A DNA stretch of 64,000 nucleotides. Source: Curvibacter gracilis ATCC BAA-807. Its GTDB lineage: Bacteria; Pseudomonadota; Gammaproteobacteria; Burkholderiales; Burkholderiaceae_C. The notes beneath the pieces were generated by a model, which worked only from the letters and a program-made list of their open reading frames with translations, searched no databases and was not told where the DNA came from. The DNA lies in assembly GCF_000518645.1 (NCBI RefSeq), contig NZ_JADZ01000004.1:248001-312000 (forward strand), in the 5' to 3' direction. Below, piece after piece: positions 43,376 to 54,308 of the stretch (position 1 is its first letter; each line of letters begins with the position of its first letter). Position numbers and translations under genes: made by a program.

Positions 43376-44494
43376 TCAACTGAGGCGCGGTGGGCCCAGG
43401 CGGCGCATGCCGCGCAGGCTGGAGGCGACCAGCGAGCCGTCCGCCGCCAGGGCCAGGCCGGTGAGCGGCAGGGGCTCGCCGGGTGCGGCGCGCAGCTCGG
43501 GCTCGGGGCCCTGGCCCAGGCGCAACTCGCCGGCCTGGCTGCCCACCATGAAGCGCTCACCGCCCAGCGCCACGCCGGCCCCCAGGCTGGTGTTCAGGCC
43601 GCTGTTCAGGCGCTGCCAATGCCGCCCCCCGTCGATCGACTGGTAGGCCGAGCCGCGCAGGCCGTAGGCCACCACGCTGTGGCCTGCGTTGCGCAGCAGG
43701 CCGAAGAAGCTGCCCTTGTACGGCGCCGGCACCGCCTCGAAAGCCTGGGCGCCGAAGGCCTCGCCGCGCAGCACCAGGCCTTGCTCGCCCACCACCACCA
43801 GCGTGGTGCCCAAAGCGCGCAGCCCGTAAAGGTGCAGCTTGCCCGGGTTGGGCAGGCGCAGGCCCTGGCTGTGCCAATGGTGGCCCCCGTCGTCGGTGCT
43901 GAACAGCATGTTGTAGGCCCCCACGGCAAAGCCGTGCTGCTCGTCCAGAAACTCCAGGTCGAAGAAGGGCTTGTCGGCCCCTTCAGCCACCGCCTGGCGC
44001 GCGTCGTTCACGGCCCCCTCCTGGCCCGCGGCCATGGCCGCAGCCAGCTGGGATTGGGCTGCGGCCTGGCCGTCGAACTGGCGCTGCCAGTGTTCGCCAC
44101 CGTCTGCGGTGTGCAGGATCACCCCGGCGTGGCCGGCGGCCCAGCCCAGGCTGGCGTTGGCAAAGCACACGCAGGTGAGGGTGCATTGCACCGGCACCTG
44201 GGCCTGGCGCCATTGCTGGCCATGGTCGTCCGACAGCAGCACGATGCCGCGCTCGCCCACCGCCACCAGCCGGGGGCCCGCACGGGTCACGGCCAGCATG
44301 GCCGCGCCCTGGGCCTTGGGGCTGATCAGGGCCGGCTGGCCCAGCACGGCCGGCAGGCTGGGGGCCGGCGTTGTCTGGGCGGCCCAGCTGCTGCGGCCCG
44401 CCCATCCGCCCAGGCCGGCCAGGCCTGCCAGACCGAGCAGGGCGCTGCGCCGGCGCCACACAGGGGGTTGATCCTGCATGCCCTGCCGTGTCAT
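43376..44494 (-). CDS. YCF48-like beta-propeller protein (BNR repeats)
   Basis: A 372-aa exported protein with repeated blocks of the YCF48/BNR type (GERGIVLLSDDHGQQWRQA, AGVILHTADGGEHWQRQF, YNMLFSTDDGGHHWHSQG, YQSIDGGRHWQRLN), which build a propeller. The N-terminus has arginines and a hydrophobic stretch (RRRSALLGLAGLAGLGGWAG), so Sec or Tat export is likely. Its start codon overlaps the DUF1329 stop (ATGA). It is a constant partner of the RND protein downstream and is presumed to work with it in the periplasm. Confidence 0.85.
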   Translation of the reverse strand: MTRQGMQDQPPVWRRRSALLGLAGLAGLGGWAGRSSWAAQTTPAPSLPAVLGQPALISPKAQGAAMLAVTRAGPRLVAVGERGIVLLSDDHGQQWRQAQVPVQCTLTCVCFANASLGWAAGHAGVILHTADGGEHWQRQFDGQAAAQSQLAAAMAAGQEGAVNDARQAVAEGADKPFFDLEFLDEQHGFAVGAYNMLFSTDDGGHHWHSQGLRLPNPGKLHLYGLRALGTTLVVVGEQGLVLRGEAFGAQAFEAVPAPYKGSFFGLLRNAGHSVVAYGLRGSAYQSIDGGRHWQRLNSGLNTSLGAGVALGGERFMVGSQAGELRLGQGPEPELRAAPGEPLPLTGLALAADGSLVASSLRGMRRLGPPRLS

Positions 44495-45888
44495 CGCGAC
44501 CCCTCGTTGGACAAGGCTTCGGGGCTGAAGAACGAGCGCGGGATGGTGGGCTTCACCTCGTACTGGCGCGGCAGCTCGTTGGACGCCATGTTCAGGTAGT
44601 AGGCGCCGGTCTGCAGGTCATAGCCGCCCCACATCACCACGTTGGTCACGGCGGGGATGTCGGGCGCCGTCAGCATCAGCGAGTAGTTGGTGTGCCACAG
44701 CTGGCCCTTGGCGTCCCAGCCGTCGAACAGCACGATCTGCCAGCTGTCCTCGTCCAGGTAGTAGCGGCGCTTGGGGATCACGTGACGCTTGCCGCTGGCC
44801 AGCGTGGCCTCCACCTCCCACACGCGGTGCAGCTCCCAGCGCACCTGGGCCGGGTTCAGCGTGTGCGGGGTGACCAGCTCGTCGATCTTGGCGCTGGCGG
44901 CGCGGTTGTTGTTGTAGGGGATGTACAGCTCCTTCTTGCCCACCAGCTTGAGCTCGTGCTTGTCGATCGGGCCGAACAGCGTGAAGGCCTCATCGAACAG
45001 CCCGATGCCCGAGGTGACCGAGTCGGGCGTGTCGTAGGCCACCGAAGGGGCCTTGCGCACCCGCCGTTGCCCCACCAGGTATTGCCACAGGCCGCGCGGC
45101 GCCGCGTCCGACACGCCGTCCAGCGCCAGGATGGCCTCGCCCGCCTTGGAGCCCGGGGCGTCCACCACCAGCTTGCCGTACTGGTAGTAGCCATCGAACT
45201 TCTCCAGGCTGCCCGCCGGGTCGTAATAGGCCTGGCGCAGCGTCTGCACGCCGCCCGAGGCCATGCTGCGCTGGCCGTCGCCCGTCACCACCCAGACCCG
45301 CATCGGCATGCTGAAGTTGCCGCCGCGCCAGGCCAGGCGCTGGTTCCAGATGGCCTCGTAGCCGTCTTTCGGGATCGGGAAGGGGATGCCGCCGTAGGCC
45401 CCCTCAACGCCGTAGCCGCCCTCGATGGTCTTGGCCCGCGTGGCGTTGCGCAAGGTGTTGTCGTACACCCATTGCGGGGCGGCGGCGGTGCGGTGGCTGG
45501 GGTAGACCTCGATGCTGAAGTCGGGGTACTTCTTCATCAGGGCCTGCACGCCGTCGCTCAGGCGCTCGGCATGGGCCGCCATGTTCTTGGCGTTGATGGT
45601 GAGGGTGGGCTTTTCACCGGCAAAGGGGTCGGGCCGGGGGCTGCCGTTCTTGTAGCCCGCCGGTGCCTGGGTCAGGCCGCCGCTCCAGGCCGGGATGGTG
45701 TTGTCCTTGTTGCCGGCCTTCTCGGCGCCCAGCGGGGTGAGACGGCCTTTGAGCTGGGCGGCTTCTTCGGCGCTGACGGCGGCCTGGGCTGCGGGGCTGG
45801 CCAGCAGCAGGCTGAGGGCCAAGGTGGTGGCAAGCGTGGTGGCCAATGCGATGGTGTTGGCGCCCAGGGGGCGTTGTGGCTTGTTCAT
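44491..45888 (-). CDS. DUF1329 domain protein (LolA/LolB-like fold)
   Basis: A 465-aa exported protein. The start at 45888 (MNKPQRPLG) gives a signal peptide ending near SPAAQAAVSAEE and follows a GGAG site; a much longer in-frame extension is a shadow of the DUF1302 gene. Family features include GNKDNTIPAWSGGLTQAP, IPFPIPKDGYEAIWNQRL and a C-terminal LPRQYEVKPTIPRSFFSPE. DUF1329 proteins are outer-membrane-lipoprotein-sorting-like and occur with DUF1302 and RND genes; they may shuttle a hydrophobic ligand between the membranes. Confidence 0.87.
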   Translation of the reverse strand: MNKPQRPLGANTIALATTLATTLALSLLLASPAAQAAVSAEEAAQLKGRLTPLGAEKAGNKDNTIPAWSGGLTQAPAGYKNGSPRPDPFAGEKPTLTINAKNMAAHAERLSDGVQALMKKYPDFSIEVYPSHRTAAAPQWVYDNTLRNATRAKTIEGGYGVEGAYGGIPFPIPKDGYEAIWNQRLAWRGGNFSMPMRVWVVTGDGQRSMASGGVQTLRQAYYDPAGSLEKFDGYYQYGKLVVDAPGSKAGEAILALDGVSDAAPRGLWQYLVGQRRVRKAPSVAYDTPDSVTSGIGLFDEAFTLFGPIDKHELKLVGKKELYIPYNNNRAASAKIDELVTPHTLNPAQVRWELHRVWEVEATLASGKRHVIPKRRYYLDEDSWQIVLFDGWDAKGQLWHTNYSLMLTAPDIPAVTNVVMWGGYDLQTGAYYLNMASNELPRQYEVKPTIPRSFFSPEALSNEGSR

Positions 45889-45911
45889 GGGGTGTGTCTC
45901 CGTGGGGGTGT

Positions 45912-47564
45912 TCAGAACGTGCGCGAGGCGCTGAAGGCGAGGTAGCTGCGGTCGCGCAGCGTCTGGCCGAAGGACAGCATCCGGGTGCCCAGGGGGTCGG
46001 GCACGGTCAAGGTGTTGGCCGAGCCGAAATAGGTCATCAGGTTCAGCGACAGGTTCCAGCCGTCCTGGAACTTGCCTTTCACCCCGATGCTCAGGTCGCC
46101 CACCTTGCTGCCGCCGCCGGCAAAATTGACCACCGCCGAGGAGCGGCCGGCCAAGTTGTAGCCCAGGCCCACCGGGAACGACAGGTCCAGGCCCGGGCGC
46201 ACCTGGTAGTACTGGGGCTCGAAGATCATGCGCAGGGCCGCCGCGTCGCGCGTGGTGTTGGGGTCCAGGCCGCCAAAGCCGCGGGCGCTGGGGTTGTTGA
46301 GCACGCTCAGGGTGCGGTTCCAGGCCACCTCGCCCAGCAGGGCGCCGCCGTCCCACCAGGCCGACTTGCTCAGCACATAGATGCCCGACAGGTTCAGGTG
46401 GGCGGTGTTGCCGATGGCATAGCAAGGGTTGCCGGCGTCGCCGCTGCATTGGCTGGATGGCATGAAGGGCGCGCCCCCCAGCACGGCCGGGTCGCTGGCC
46501 AGCGGGGCGTTGTGGCGCCACGAGCCCTCCAGCGCCCAGTTGAGCTGCCCGATGGACGAGGTGACGCTGGCCCCCAGGGTCTCGATGCCCTTGGCATAGG
46601 TGTTGTGCACATTGCCATTGATCAGGTCGAACACCGGTACCGCCGGGGTCTTGTCGTGGTAGCGCGCGGCATAAAAGCCATATTCGAAGGCGCTGCCCTC
46701 GGGTGACCAGCGCAGCTGGGCCCCGAACTGGCCGCTGTTGCCGGGCGTCTGGTTCTTGCTGTTGTCGGTGTTGAGCACCGGCGGCAGCGGCGCGCCAAAG
46801 TACACCGGCCCGCCGCCGATGTAGTTCTGGTTGGAGAAGTAGCTGCCCACGCCCGGGATCAGGCTGGGCCGCCATTTCCATTGGTAGTAGGCGCCCAGGG
46901 TCAGCTGGTCGCTCAGGCTCACGGTGCCCGACACCTGCTCGACCGGCAGCAGCACCTCCTTGAACTGCCAGTTGGGCACCGACAGGATCTTGCCGATGTC
47001 GATCGGGCCCTGGGCACCGGCGATGCCGTTCTGCCCGAAGAACAGGGTCTCGCCGTACTGCACCGAGTGCTTGCCCACACGCAGCGTGGCCGGGCGCTCA
47101 CCCAGCGAGCCCTTGAGGTAGACAAAGGCATCCAGCAGCTGGTTGTTCTTGCCCACGCTGCTGCTCACGGCCGGGTTCACGCCGGCGGCGGTGTTGGTGC
47201 CGGTGTTGCCCAGAAAGCGCGAGTCGTTCCAGGCCGCATCGCTCACGCGCAGGCCCCAGTTGCCGCGGCTGTAGTCGAACTCGGTCAGCAGGTCGAAGCG
47301 GCTGCTCACGAAGCCCTTCTTGAAGTTCAGGTCGCCGGCGTTCTCATTGACCACGCCGCCGTCACCGCGGGCGGCGGGCGAGGTGAGCACGGCCGAGGGG
47401 TTCTGCAGGCGGTAGGCCGTGCTGTATTTGGGCGTGAAGTCAAGGCGGATGCGGGTGTCGGGGTCGTCTGACTTCAGTTCGATGGCCTGCGCGGACAGGG
47501 CGCAACACAGGGCGCTGGCCAGGGCCAGGGCGCGCGGCCTCGGCAGGTGGGCTTGTCGGGTCAT
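45912..47564 (-). CDS. DUF1302 outer-membrane barrel protein
   Basis: A 550-aa protein with a signal peptide (cleavage near LSAQAIELKSDD) and a beta-barrel C-terminus ending in Phe (SASRTF). It contains NENAGDLNFKKGFVSSRFDL and LRVGKHSVQYGETLFFGQNG, motifs of the DUF1302 family. DUF1302 is thought to be the outer-membrane pore partner of DUF1329, YCF48-like and RND proteins. A GAGGAGA site precedes the start, after two intercistronic hairpins. Confidence 0.85.
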   Translation of the reverse strand: MTRQAHLPRPRALALASALCCALSAQAIELKSDDPDTRIRLDFTPKYSTAYRLQNPSAVLTSPAARGDGGVVNENAGDLNFKKGFVSSRFDLLTEFDYSRGNWGLRVSDAAWNDSRFLGNTGTNTAAGVNPAVSSSVGKNNQLLDAFVYLKGSLGERPATLRVGKHSVQYGETLFFGQNGIAGAQGPIDIGKILSVPNWQFKEVLLPVEQVSGTVSLSDQLTLGAYYQWKWRPSLIPGVGSYFSNQNYIGGGPVYFGAPLPPVLNTDNSKNQTPGNSGQFGAQLRWSPEGSAFEYGFYAARYHDKTPAVPVFDLINGNVHNTYAKGIETLGASVTSSIGQLNWALEGSWRHNAPLASDPAVLGGAPFMPSSQCSGDAGNPCYAIGNTAHLNLSGIYVLSKSAWWDGGALLGEVAWNRTLSVLNNPSARGFGGLDPNTTRDAAALRMIFEPQYYQVRPGLDLSFPVGLGYNLAGRSSAVVNFAGGGSKVGDLSIGVKGKFQDGWNLSLNLMTYFGSANTLTVPDPLGTRMLSFGQTLRDRSYLAFSASRTF

Positions 47565-47595
47565 GGTTTGTCTCCTCGTGGGTTGGAATCAAGGG

Positions 47596-47647
47596 CGTGC
47601 CGTTCGAGCGGCACGTCACCGCTGGGGGGCGCCTGCGACCAGGCGCC
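47596..47647. repeat. two consecutive hairpins between the SDR and DUF1302 genes
   Basis: CGTGCCG/CGGCACG (47596-47602 and 47609-47615) and GGCGCCT/AGGCGCC (47628-47634 and 47641-47647), each a perfect 7-bp stem with a 6-nt loop, lie in the 89-bp gap of the minus-strand operon. There is no T-run. Possible roles are mRNA processing, stability control between the enzyme genes and the transport genes, or attenuation. Confidence 0.5.
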
Positions 47648-47653
47648 GGGCTG

Positions 47654-48421
47654 TCACAGGTAGGTCGAGGCCAGCCCTCCATCCACCGGCAGGTTCACGC
47701 CGCTGACCCAGCGGGCCGCGTCGCTGCACAGCCAGGTGATGACGCTGGCCACCTCGTCGGCATAAGCCGGGCGGGCCATGCGGTGAGCGTCGCGCTGCAC
47801 GCGTTCCTCGCCCAGCATGGCCACGAAGTCGCCCAGGATGGGCGTGAACACGGGGCCCGGAGCCACGCAGTTCATGCGCACGCCACGCTGCAGAAACCAG
47901 GGCTGCGACTGCACGGCGTTCCACACGATCAGGGCCTCCTTGAAGTACTGGTAGCAGGTGTCGGCGGGCACCGGGTGCTCGGCCAGCCATTGCGCGCCGG
48001 CTTCAAAGCCGGCCGTGGCGGCCAGGGCCTTGTGGGCCGCCAGGCGCTGCGGCCATTCGGCCCCCAGGATGGACGCCACATTGACGATGGCCCCCCCGGC
48101 GGGCAGGCGCTCCAGCAGCTGCGTGCTCAGGTGGCGCAGGCCCAGGTAATTGACCCGGGCCACTGCATCGGGCGGGGCCGTGCCCGGCACGCCGGCGATG
48201 TTGCACAAGGCGTCGATGTGCTGCGGCAGGCGGGCCACGGCCTCGTCGATGGTGGCCGGGCTGCTCAGATCGGCCTTCACAAAGCCGTCCAGCGTCAGGC
48301 TGGGTTCGTTGCGGTCCACACCGATCACGCGGGCGCCCTGAAATCGGGCCAGACGCGCCACTTCGGCGCCGATGCCGGAGGCGGTGCCGGTCACGACAAT
48401 GGTTTTTCCTTGCAGGCTCAT
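47654..48421 (-). CDS. coniferyl-alcohol-dehydrogenase-type SDR (CalA-like)
   Basis: A 255-aa SDR. TGTASGIGAEVAR binds NAD and NIAGVPGTAPPD follows. The usual YxxxK is present as YQYFKEAL, and GVRMNCVAPGPVFTPIL continues to the end motif VSGVNLPVDGGLAST. The pattern, including ICNIAGVPGT-like and QYFKEALI blocks, matches CalA coniferyl alcohol dehydrogenase of Pseudomonas. It lies just after the aldehyde dehydrogenase, so an alcohol to aldehyde to acid sequence is likely. The start at 48421 follows AAGGA. The true alcohol may be coniferyl or another aryl/allyl alcohol. Confidence 0.82.
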   Translation of the reverse strand: MSLQGKTIVVTGTASGIGAEVARLARFQGARVIGVDRNEPSLTLDGFVKADLSSPATIDEAVARLPQHIDALCNIAGVPGTAPPDAVARVNYLGLRHLSTQLLERLPAGGAIVNVASILGAEWPQRLAAHKALAATAGFEAGAQWLAEHPVPADTCYQYFKEALIVWNAVQSQPWFLQRGVRMNCVAPGPVFTPILGDFVAMLGEERVQRDAHRMARPAYADEVASVITWLCSDAARWVSGVNLPVDGGLASTYL

Positions 48422-48497
48422 GGTTTTCCTTGGAGAGAAGAAACGGGTCAACAGAAACGGTGGAGGGGGGCGGCCCCCGGCAGGGGCCGCAGGGGGC

Positions 48498-49952
48498 TCA
48501 GAACGGGTAGGTGGGCGCGGTGTCCTGCACCGTCAGCCATTGCCACTGGGTGTATTCCTCCCAGTCGGCCGGCCCGCACACGCTGCTGCCATTGCCCGCG
48601 ATCCCGGGGCCACCGAAGGGGTTGACGCAGTCGTCGTTCACGGTCTGGTCGTTGATGTGGACCATGCCGGACTTGAGCTGCCGGCCCACGGCCAGGGCGC
48701 GCCCCACCGAGCGCGAGATCACCGCCGAGGCCAGGCTGCCCTGGTGCTGGTTGGCCAGGGCCACGGCCTCTTCGTCGCTGCGATAGGTCACGATGTTGGC
48801 CACCGGGCCGAAGGTCTCCTCGTCGAACACCGGCTGGCCCGGGCGCACGCCGCTGAGCACCGTGGGCTGGTAGAACAGGCCGTCAAAGCTGCCCCCGGCC
48901 TCCAGTTGGGCGCCGGCCGCCACGCTGGCCTGCACCAGGGCGTGCACGCGGTCGCGCTGGCGCGCATCGATCAGCGGGCCCAGGGCCACCTGGCCACTGG
49001 CGCCATTGCCCACGGGCAGGTGGCGCGCCTTGAGCACCAGGCGCTTGGTGAACTCGGCCGCCATGCTCTCGTGCACCAGGATGCGGTTGGCTGCCATGCA
49101 GATCTGCCCCTGGTGGAAGTACGCACCCCAGGCGGCGTTGCTGGCCGCCACGTCCAGGTCGGCATCGTCGAGGATCAGCAGCGAATTGCTGCCGCCCAGC
49201 TCCAGCGTCACCTTCTTCAGGTGGCGGCCGGCCAACTCGCCGATGCGCCGGCCCACCGCGGGCGAGCCGGTGAAGGCGATCATGGGCACGCGCGGGTCGG
49301 TGACCAGGGCCTCGCCCACATCCGCGTCGCCGGGCAGCACCTGCAGCAGGCCCGGCGGCAGGCCGGCCTCTTCGAGCACCCGGGCGATCATCAGCCCGCC
49401 CGACACGGGGGTGCGGGTGTCGGGCTTCACGATCACCGCGTTGCCGGTGGCCAGCGCGGGGGCCACGGCACGCAGCGTCAGGATCACCGGAAAGTTGAAG
49501 GGCGAGATCACGCCCACCACGCCGCGGGGCATGCGGCGCGCCAGGCTCATGCGGCCCGGCGTGCTGGGCAGCACCTGGCCTTGCGACTGCAGCGGCATGC
49601 TGGCCGCCAGGTGGCACAGCACAGCCGCCTCGCGGATCTCGTGCTGGCCCTTGGGCAGGATGCCCCCGGTCTCGCGGGCCACATGCAGGGCCAGCTCGTT
49701 GTGGCGCTGGCTGAACAAGTTGCCCGCGCGGCGCAGGATCTCGGCCTTTTCACGCGGGCTCACCTGCGCCCATCGGGCCTGGGCCTGCTCGGCGGTCTGT
49801 GCGGCGGCGGCCACGTCGGCAGGGGTGGCCAGGTTCACGCTCCACAGGGTCTCGCCGGTGGCGGGCTCGATCACCTGGCGTGTGCCGCCGCCCAGTGCGG
49901 CGGGCGTGGCAGGGTTGAAGTTGTAGGGCTCGGCGGTTCTGACGGCGCTCAT
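48498..49952 (-). CDS. aldehyde dehydrogenase (benzaldehyde/vanillin/coniferyl aldehyde type)
   Basis: A 484-aa NAD(P)-dependent aldehyde dehydrogenase. FTGSPAVGRRIGELAG binds the cofactor, LELGGSNSLLI contains the general-base Glu, and FHQGQICMAANR contains the catalytic Cys. It resembles benzaldehyde and vanillin dehydrogenases. As the first gene of the operon, with the SDR next, it should oxidise the aldehyde formed by that SDR. The divergent V4R/sigma54 activator at 50248 is the likely controller. Ferulate or coniferyl-derived acids would feed vanillate demethylation nearby; that link is inference. Confidence 0.87.
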   Translation of the reverse strand: MSAVRTAEPYNFNPATPAALGGGTRQVIEPATGETLWSVNLATPADVAAAAQTAEQAQARWAQVSPREKAEILRRAGNLFSQRHNELALHVARETGGILPKGQHEIREAAVLCHLAASMPLQSQGQVLPSTPGRMSLARRMPRGVVGVISPFNFPVILTLRAVAPALATGNAVIVKPDTRTPVSGGLMIARVLEEAGLPPGLLQVLPGDADVGEALVTDPRVPMIAFTGSPAVGRRIGELAGRHLKKVTLELGGSNSLLILDDADLDVAASNAAWGAYFHQGQICMAANRILVHESMAAEFTKRLVLKARHLPVGNGASGQVALGPLIDARQRDRVHALVQASVAAGAQLEAGGSFDGLFYQPTVLSGVRPGQPVFDEETFGPVANIVTYRSDEEAVALANQHQGSLASAVISRSVGRALAVGRQLKSGMVHINDQTVNDDCVNPFGGPGIAGNGSSVCGPADWEEYTQWQWLTVQDTAPTYPF

Positions 49953-50247
49953 GGGCGGATGTCCTCTGGAAGCGTTTGAAACGGGTTGAAATGGGTTGGA
50001 TGAAACTCGCCACCGCGGCGGTGGTGTGCCTGTTCATCGCAAACGCCAGACCAGCCCGGCCCGAAAGGCGCGATTGCTGCGCCGCACACAGGCGGTTTTT
50101 CGCTCGCAGACTCCGGACAATCCCTAGTGCCGATTGCTGCTGTGCAGCAGTCGAAATGTCTCGACTTTTTTTGTCCAAATGGTTACAAAAAGAAATCAAT
50201 TTTTTGATCAAAAGATCAAACCGCCGAGCACAGGCAGGAGACAAGAC
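49953..50247. promoter_or_regulatory. divergent promoter region, aldehyde dehydrogenase / V4R activator
   Basis: The 295-bp region holds two exact copies of CGATTGCTGC (50071-50080 and 50131-50140), 60 bp apart, a CTGCTG-TG-CAGCAG dyad (50137-50150) and the 12-bp palindrome TTTTGATCAAAA (50202-50213) close to the activator gene. Repeated sites upstream of an operon with a sigma54 activator next to it suggest upstream activating sequences. I could not place a convincing -24/-12 box. Confidence 0.45.
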
Positions 50248-52113
<1,866 letters not shown>

Positions 52114-52174
52114 CCAGCTTTGACCGGCTCTGAGCCGCTCCACGTCAGGCCATGCCGCTGGCAGGGCCGCCGCC

Positions 52175-53155
52175 TCACAGGTCCAGCACCAGGCGCGCCG
52201 ACAGCGAGCGCGAACAGCAGGGCAGGAACTGCTGGTTGGCGGCCTTCTCCTCTGCGCTCAGGTAGGCGTCGCGGTGGTCGGGCTGGCCGGCCAGCACGGG
52301 CGTCAGGCAGGTGCCGCACACGCCTTGCAGGCAGGCCGTCATCAGCGGCACGCCGGCCTCGGTGAGGGCGTCGGCGGCGCTGCAGTCGGGGGCCACCCAC
52401 ACGGTCTTGCCGCTGCGCGCCAGTTCGATCTCGAAGCCGGTGTCGCCCGCCTGGGCCTGCACGCTGGCACCGAAGTACTCGTAGTGCAGCTGCTCCTCGG
52501 GCCAGCCCGCGCCGCGCGCCACGGCCAGGGTGGCCTCGATGAAGCCCTGCGGGCCGCACACGTACACATGGGTGCCGGGCTCGGGGTGCGACAGCAGTGC
52601 GCTCAGGTCCAGCCGTTGCTCGGGGGGGCCGTCGTCAAAGTGGTGATGCACCTGGACGGCCAGGTCGGGCTCGGCCAGGCGTTCCAGGTAGGCGGCCTGG
52701 GCGCGTGAGCGGGCGGCGTAGTGCAGGCTGAAACTGGCGCCGCTGCCCTGCTGTGCCGGGCTGGCCAGGTGCTGGGCCATGCTCAGCAGCGGCGTGATGC
52801 CGATGCCCCCGGCCAGCAGCAGGTGGTGGCGCGCTGCCGGGGCCAACTCGAAGTGGTTGCGCGGGCCGCGCACCTACAGGGTCTGCCCCGGCTGCACGGC
52901 CTCATGCACGGCCCGCGATCCGCCGCGCGACTGTGGATCGAGCAGAACGCCCAGGCGGTACAGCTGGCTTTCGGCCGGTGCATTGACCAGCGAGTATTGG
53001 CGCACCAGGCCCTCGGCCAGGTGCAGCTCCAGGTGGGCCCCGGGGCTGAAGGGCGGCAGGGTCTGGCCCGGCAGGGCCTCCAGCTCCAGGGTGCAGATGC
53101 GCTCGGTGGCCGCCTGCTTGCGCGCCACGCGCAGGGTCAGCAGGGGCTCGCTCAT
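52175..53155 (-). pseudogene. vanB: vanB, vanillate O-demethylase reductase, interrupted by an in-frame TAG
   Basis: This gene encodes an oxidoreductase with an N-terminal FAD/FMN-binding part ([20 protein letters not shown]), an NAD part (LLLAGGIGITPLLSMAQHL) and a C-terminal plant-type ferredoxin (CLQGVCGTCLTPV). It would pass electrons from NADH to VanA. A TAG at 52874-52876 stops translation after GQTL; the next codon is GTG and the rest (VRGPRNHFEL) continues in the same frame with no other damage. A single G-to-T change (GAG to TAG, where relatives usually have a coding residue) would explain it. It could be a recent inactivation, a sequencing error, or be bypassed by restart at the GTG. 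It overlaps vanA by 4 bp. Confidence 0.85.
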
Positions 53156-54210
53156 GCGCCGGCACCGCTGGTGCTGCTGGTACCGGCCTGTTCGGCCGCC
53201 ATGATGCGGTCCAGGATCTTGCGCGCCTGCACGCCGCCGGCATCGATGTTGAGCATCAGCAGCTTGCGGTCGGGCCATTGCAGCAGGTTCTGCTGCTGGC
53301 GCTCCAGCATCTCCTGGTCTTCGGCAAAGATGCCGCCCTGGCCTTGGCGGATCTGGGCGGTGAGTTCGGCGTCCTGCGGCTTGAAGTGGCGCGCCATGCC
53401 CCAGAAGTACCAGATCGAGGTCTCGGTCTCGGGCGTGATGAAGTCCACCACGATGCTGGAGGCCTTGACTGCGTCGGGGGCGTCGTAGCCGCCGTGGCCG
53501 GCCAGGGCCACCCCCACCTCGATCAGCACGTGGCTCGGCGGAGTGAAGTGGCAGATCTGCCAGCGGTCCACCGGCTGGTCGTCGGGCAGGCCGTTCATGC
53601 GCAGCGCCATCTGCCAGAAGGGCGGCGGCTGAATGCCTTCCATGAAGCGGCTGGTGATCACCTCTTCGCCCTCCACCCGGGTGCGGCAGGGGGTTTCGTC
53701 GATCTCCTTCTGGCCGATGCTGGTGCTGTGCACATAGGTCTCGTGCGTCAGGTCCATCAGGTTGTCGATCATCAGGCGGTAGTCGCAGCCGATGTGGTAC
53801 AGGCCGCCGCCATAGGCCCATTCGGGGCTGACGGCCCACTCCAGGTGCGGGATCAGGGCCGGGTCGGCCTTGGCGGCATCGCCGGGCCAGACCCAGATGA
53901 AGCCATAGCGTTCCACCACCGGGAAGGGGCGCACCCCCGGGAAGGCGTGCACACGCTGGCCGGGCATGGCCACCGTCTTGCCATCGCAGCCCATCTCCAG
54001 GCCGTGGTAGCCGCACACCAGCTTGCCCTCGCACACCTTGCCCAGCGACAGCGGGGCACCCCGGTGCGGGCAAAAATCCTCCAGCGCCACCGCGCGTTGT
54101 TCGGGGCCGCGGTAAAACACCATGCGGTGTCCGCAGATCATGCGGCCCAGGGGTTTGTCGCTGATCTCGTCGGGCGTGCAGGCCACATACCAGGTATCTT
54201 GAGGGAACAT
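53152..54210 (-). CDS. vanA: vanillate O-demethylase oxygenase subunit (VanA)
   Basis: A Rieske non-haem iron oxygenase of 352 aa. It begins [16 protein letters not shown] and has the Rieske motif [11 protein letters not shown] followed by CGYHGLEMG. The mononuclear iron ligands lie in [13 protein letters not shown]. Near-identity to known VanA in blocks such as [18 protein letters not shown] makes the name secure. It demethylates vanillate to protocatechuate with release of formaldehyde, using electrons from VanB. A divergent GntR regulator and a paired GGATCC-centred repeat control its promoter region. Confidence 0.93.
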   Translation of the reverse strand: MFPQDTWYVACTPDEISDKPLGRMICGHRMVFYRGPEQRAVALEDFCPHRGAPLSLGKVCEGKLVCGYHGLEMGCDGKTVAMPGQRVHAFPGVRPFPVVERYGFIWVWPGDAAKADPALIPHLEWAVSPEWAYGGGLYHIGCDYRLMIDNLMDLTHETYVHSTSIGQKEIDETPCRTRVEGEEVITSRFMEGIQPPPFWQMALRMNGLPDDQPVDRWQICHFTPPSHVLIEVGVALAGHGGYDAPDAVKASSIVVDFITPETETSIWYFWGMARHFKPQDAELTAQIRQGQGGIFAEDQEMLERQQQNLLQWPDRKLLMLNIDAGGVQARKILDRIMAAEQAGTSSTSGAGA

Positions 54211-54238
54211 CGCTTGTCTCTTTCTCAGGTGGGTTGGA

Positions 54239-54308
54239 TTTATTGGATCCAATTCTAGAAAATAATGGCTGAAAATACAAAAGAAATCTTGAAAATGGAT
54301 CCAATAAA
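54239..54308. promoter_or_regulatory. paired 13-bp inverted operator for vanA/vanR
   Basis: TTTATTGGATCCA at 54239-54251 recurs as its exact reverse complement at 54296-54308. The first copy extends to a perfect 12-bp palindrome ATTGGATCCAAT (54242-54253). The pair spans the vanA-vanR divergent region, and the second copy lies over the vanR start region, so autoregulation of vanR and repression of vanA by VanR are likely. Confidence 0.65.

Noticed and set aside
45889-46881. In-frame N-terminal extension of the DUF1329 gene
   Set aside because: The extension is a shadow of the DUF1302 gene; ATG at 45888 has a ribosome-binding site and starts a signal peptide.
47585-47620. Possible sigma54 promoter before the DUF1302 gene
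   Set aside because: CGGCACG is followed by TTGA with spacing one base too short; the sequence is better explained as a hairpin arm.
50105-50135. Possible sigma54 -24/-12 promoter for the aldehyde dehydrogenase operon
   Set aside because: On the minus strand CGGCAC and TTGT are present, but the spacing is one base too long and the -12 element lacks the GC step.
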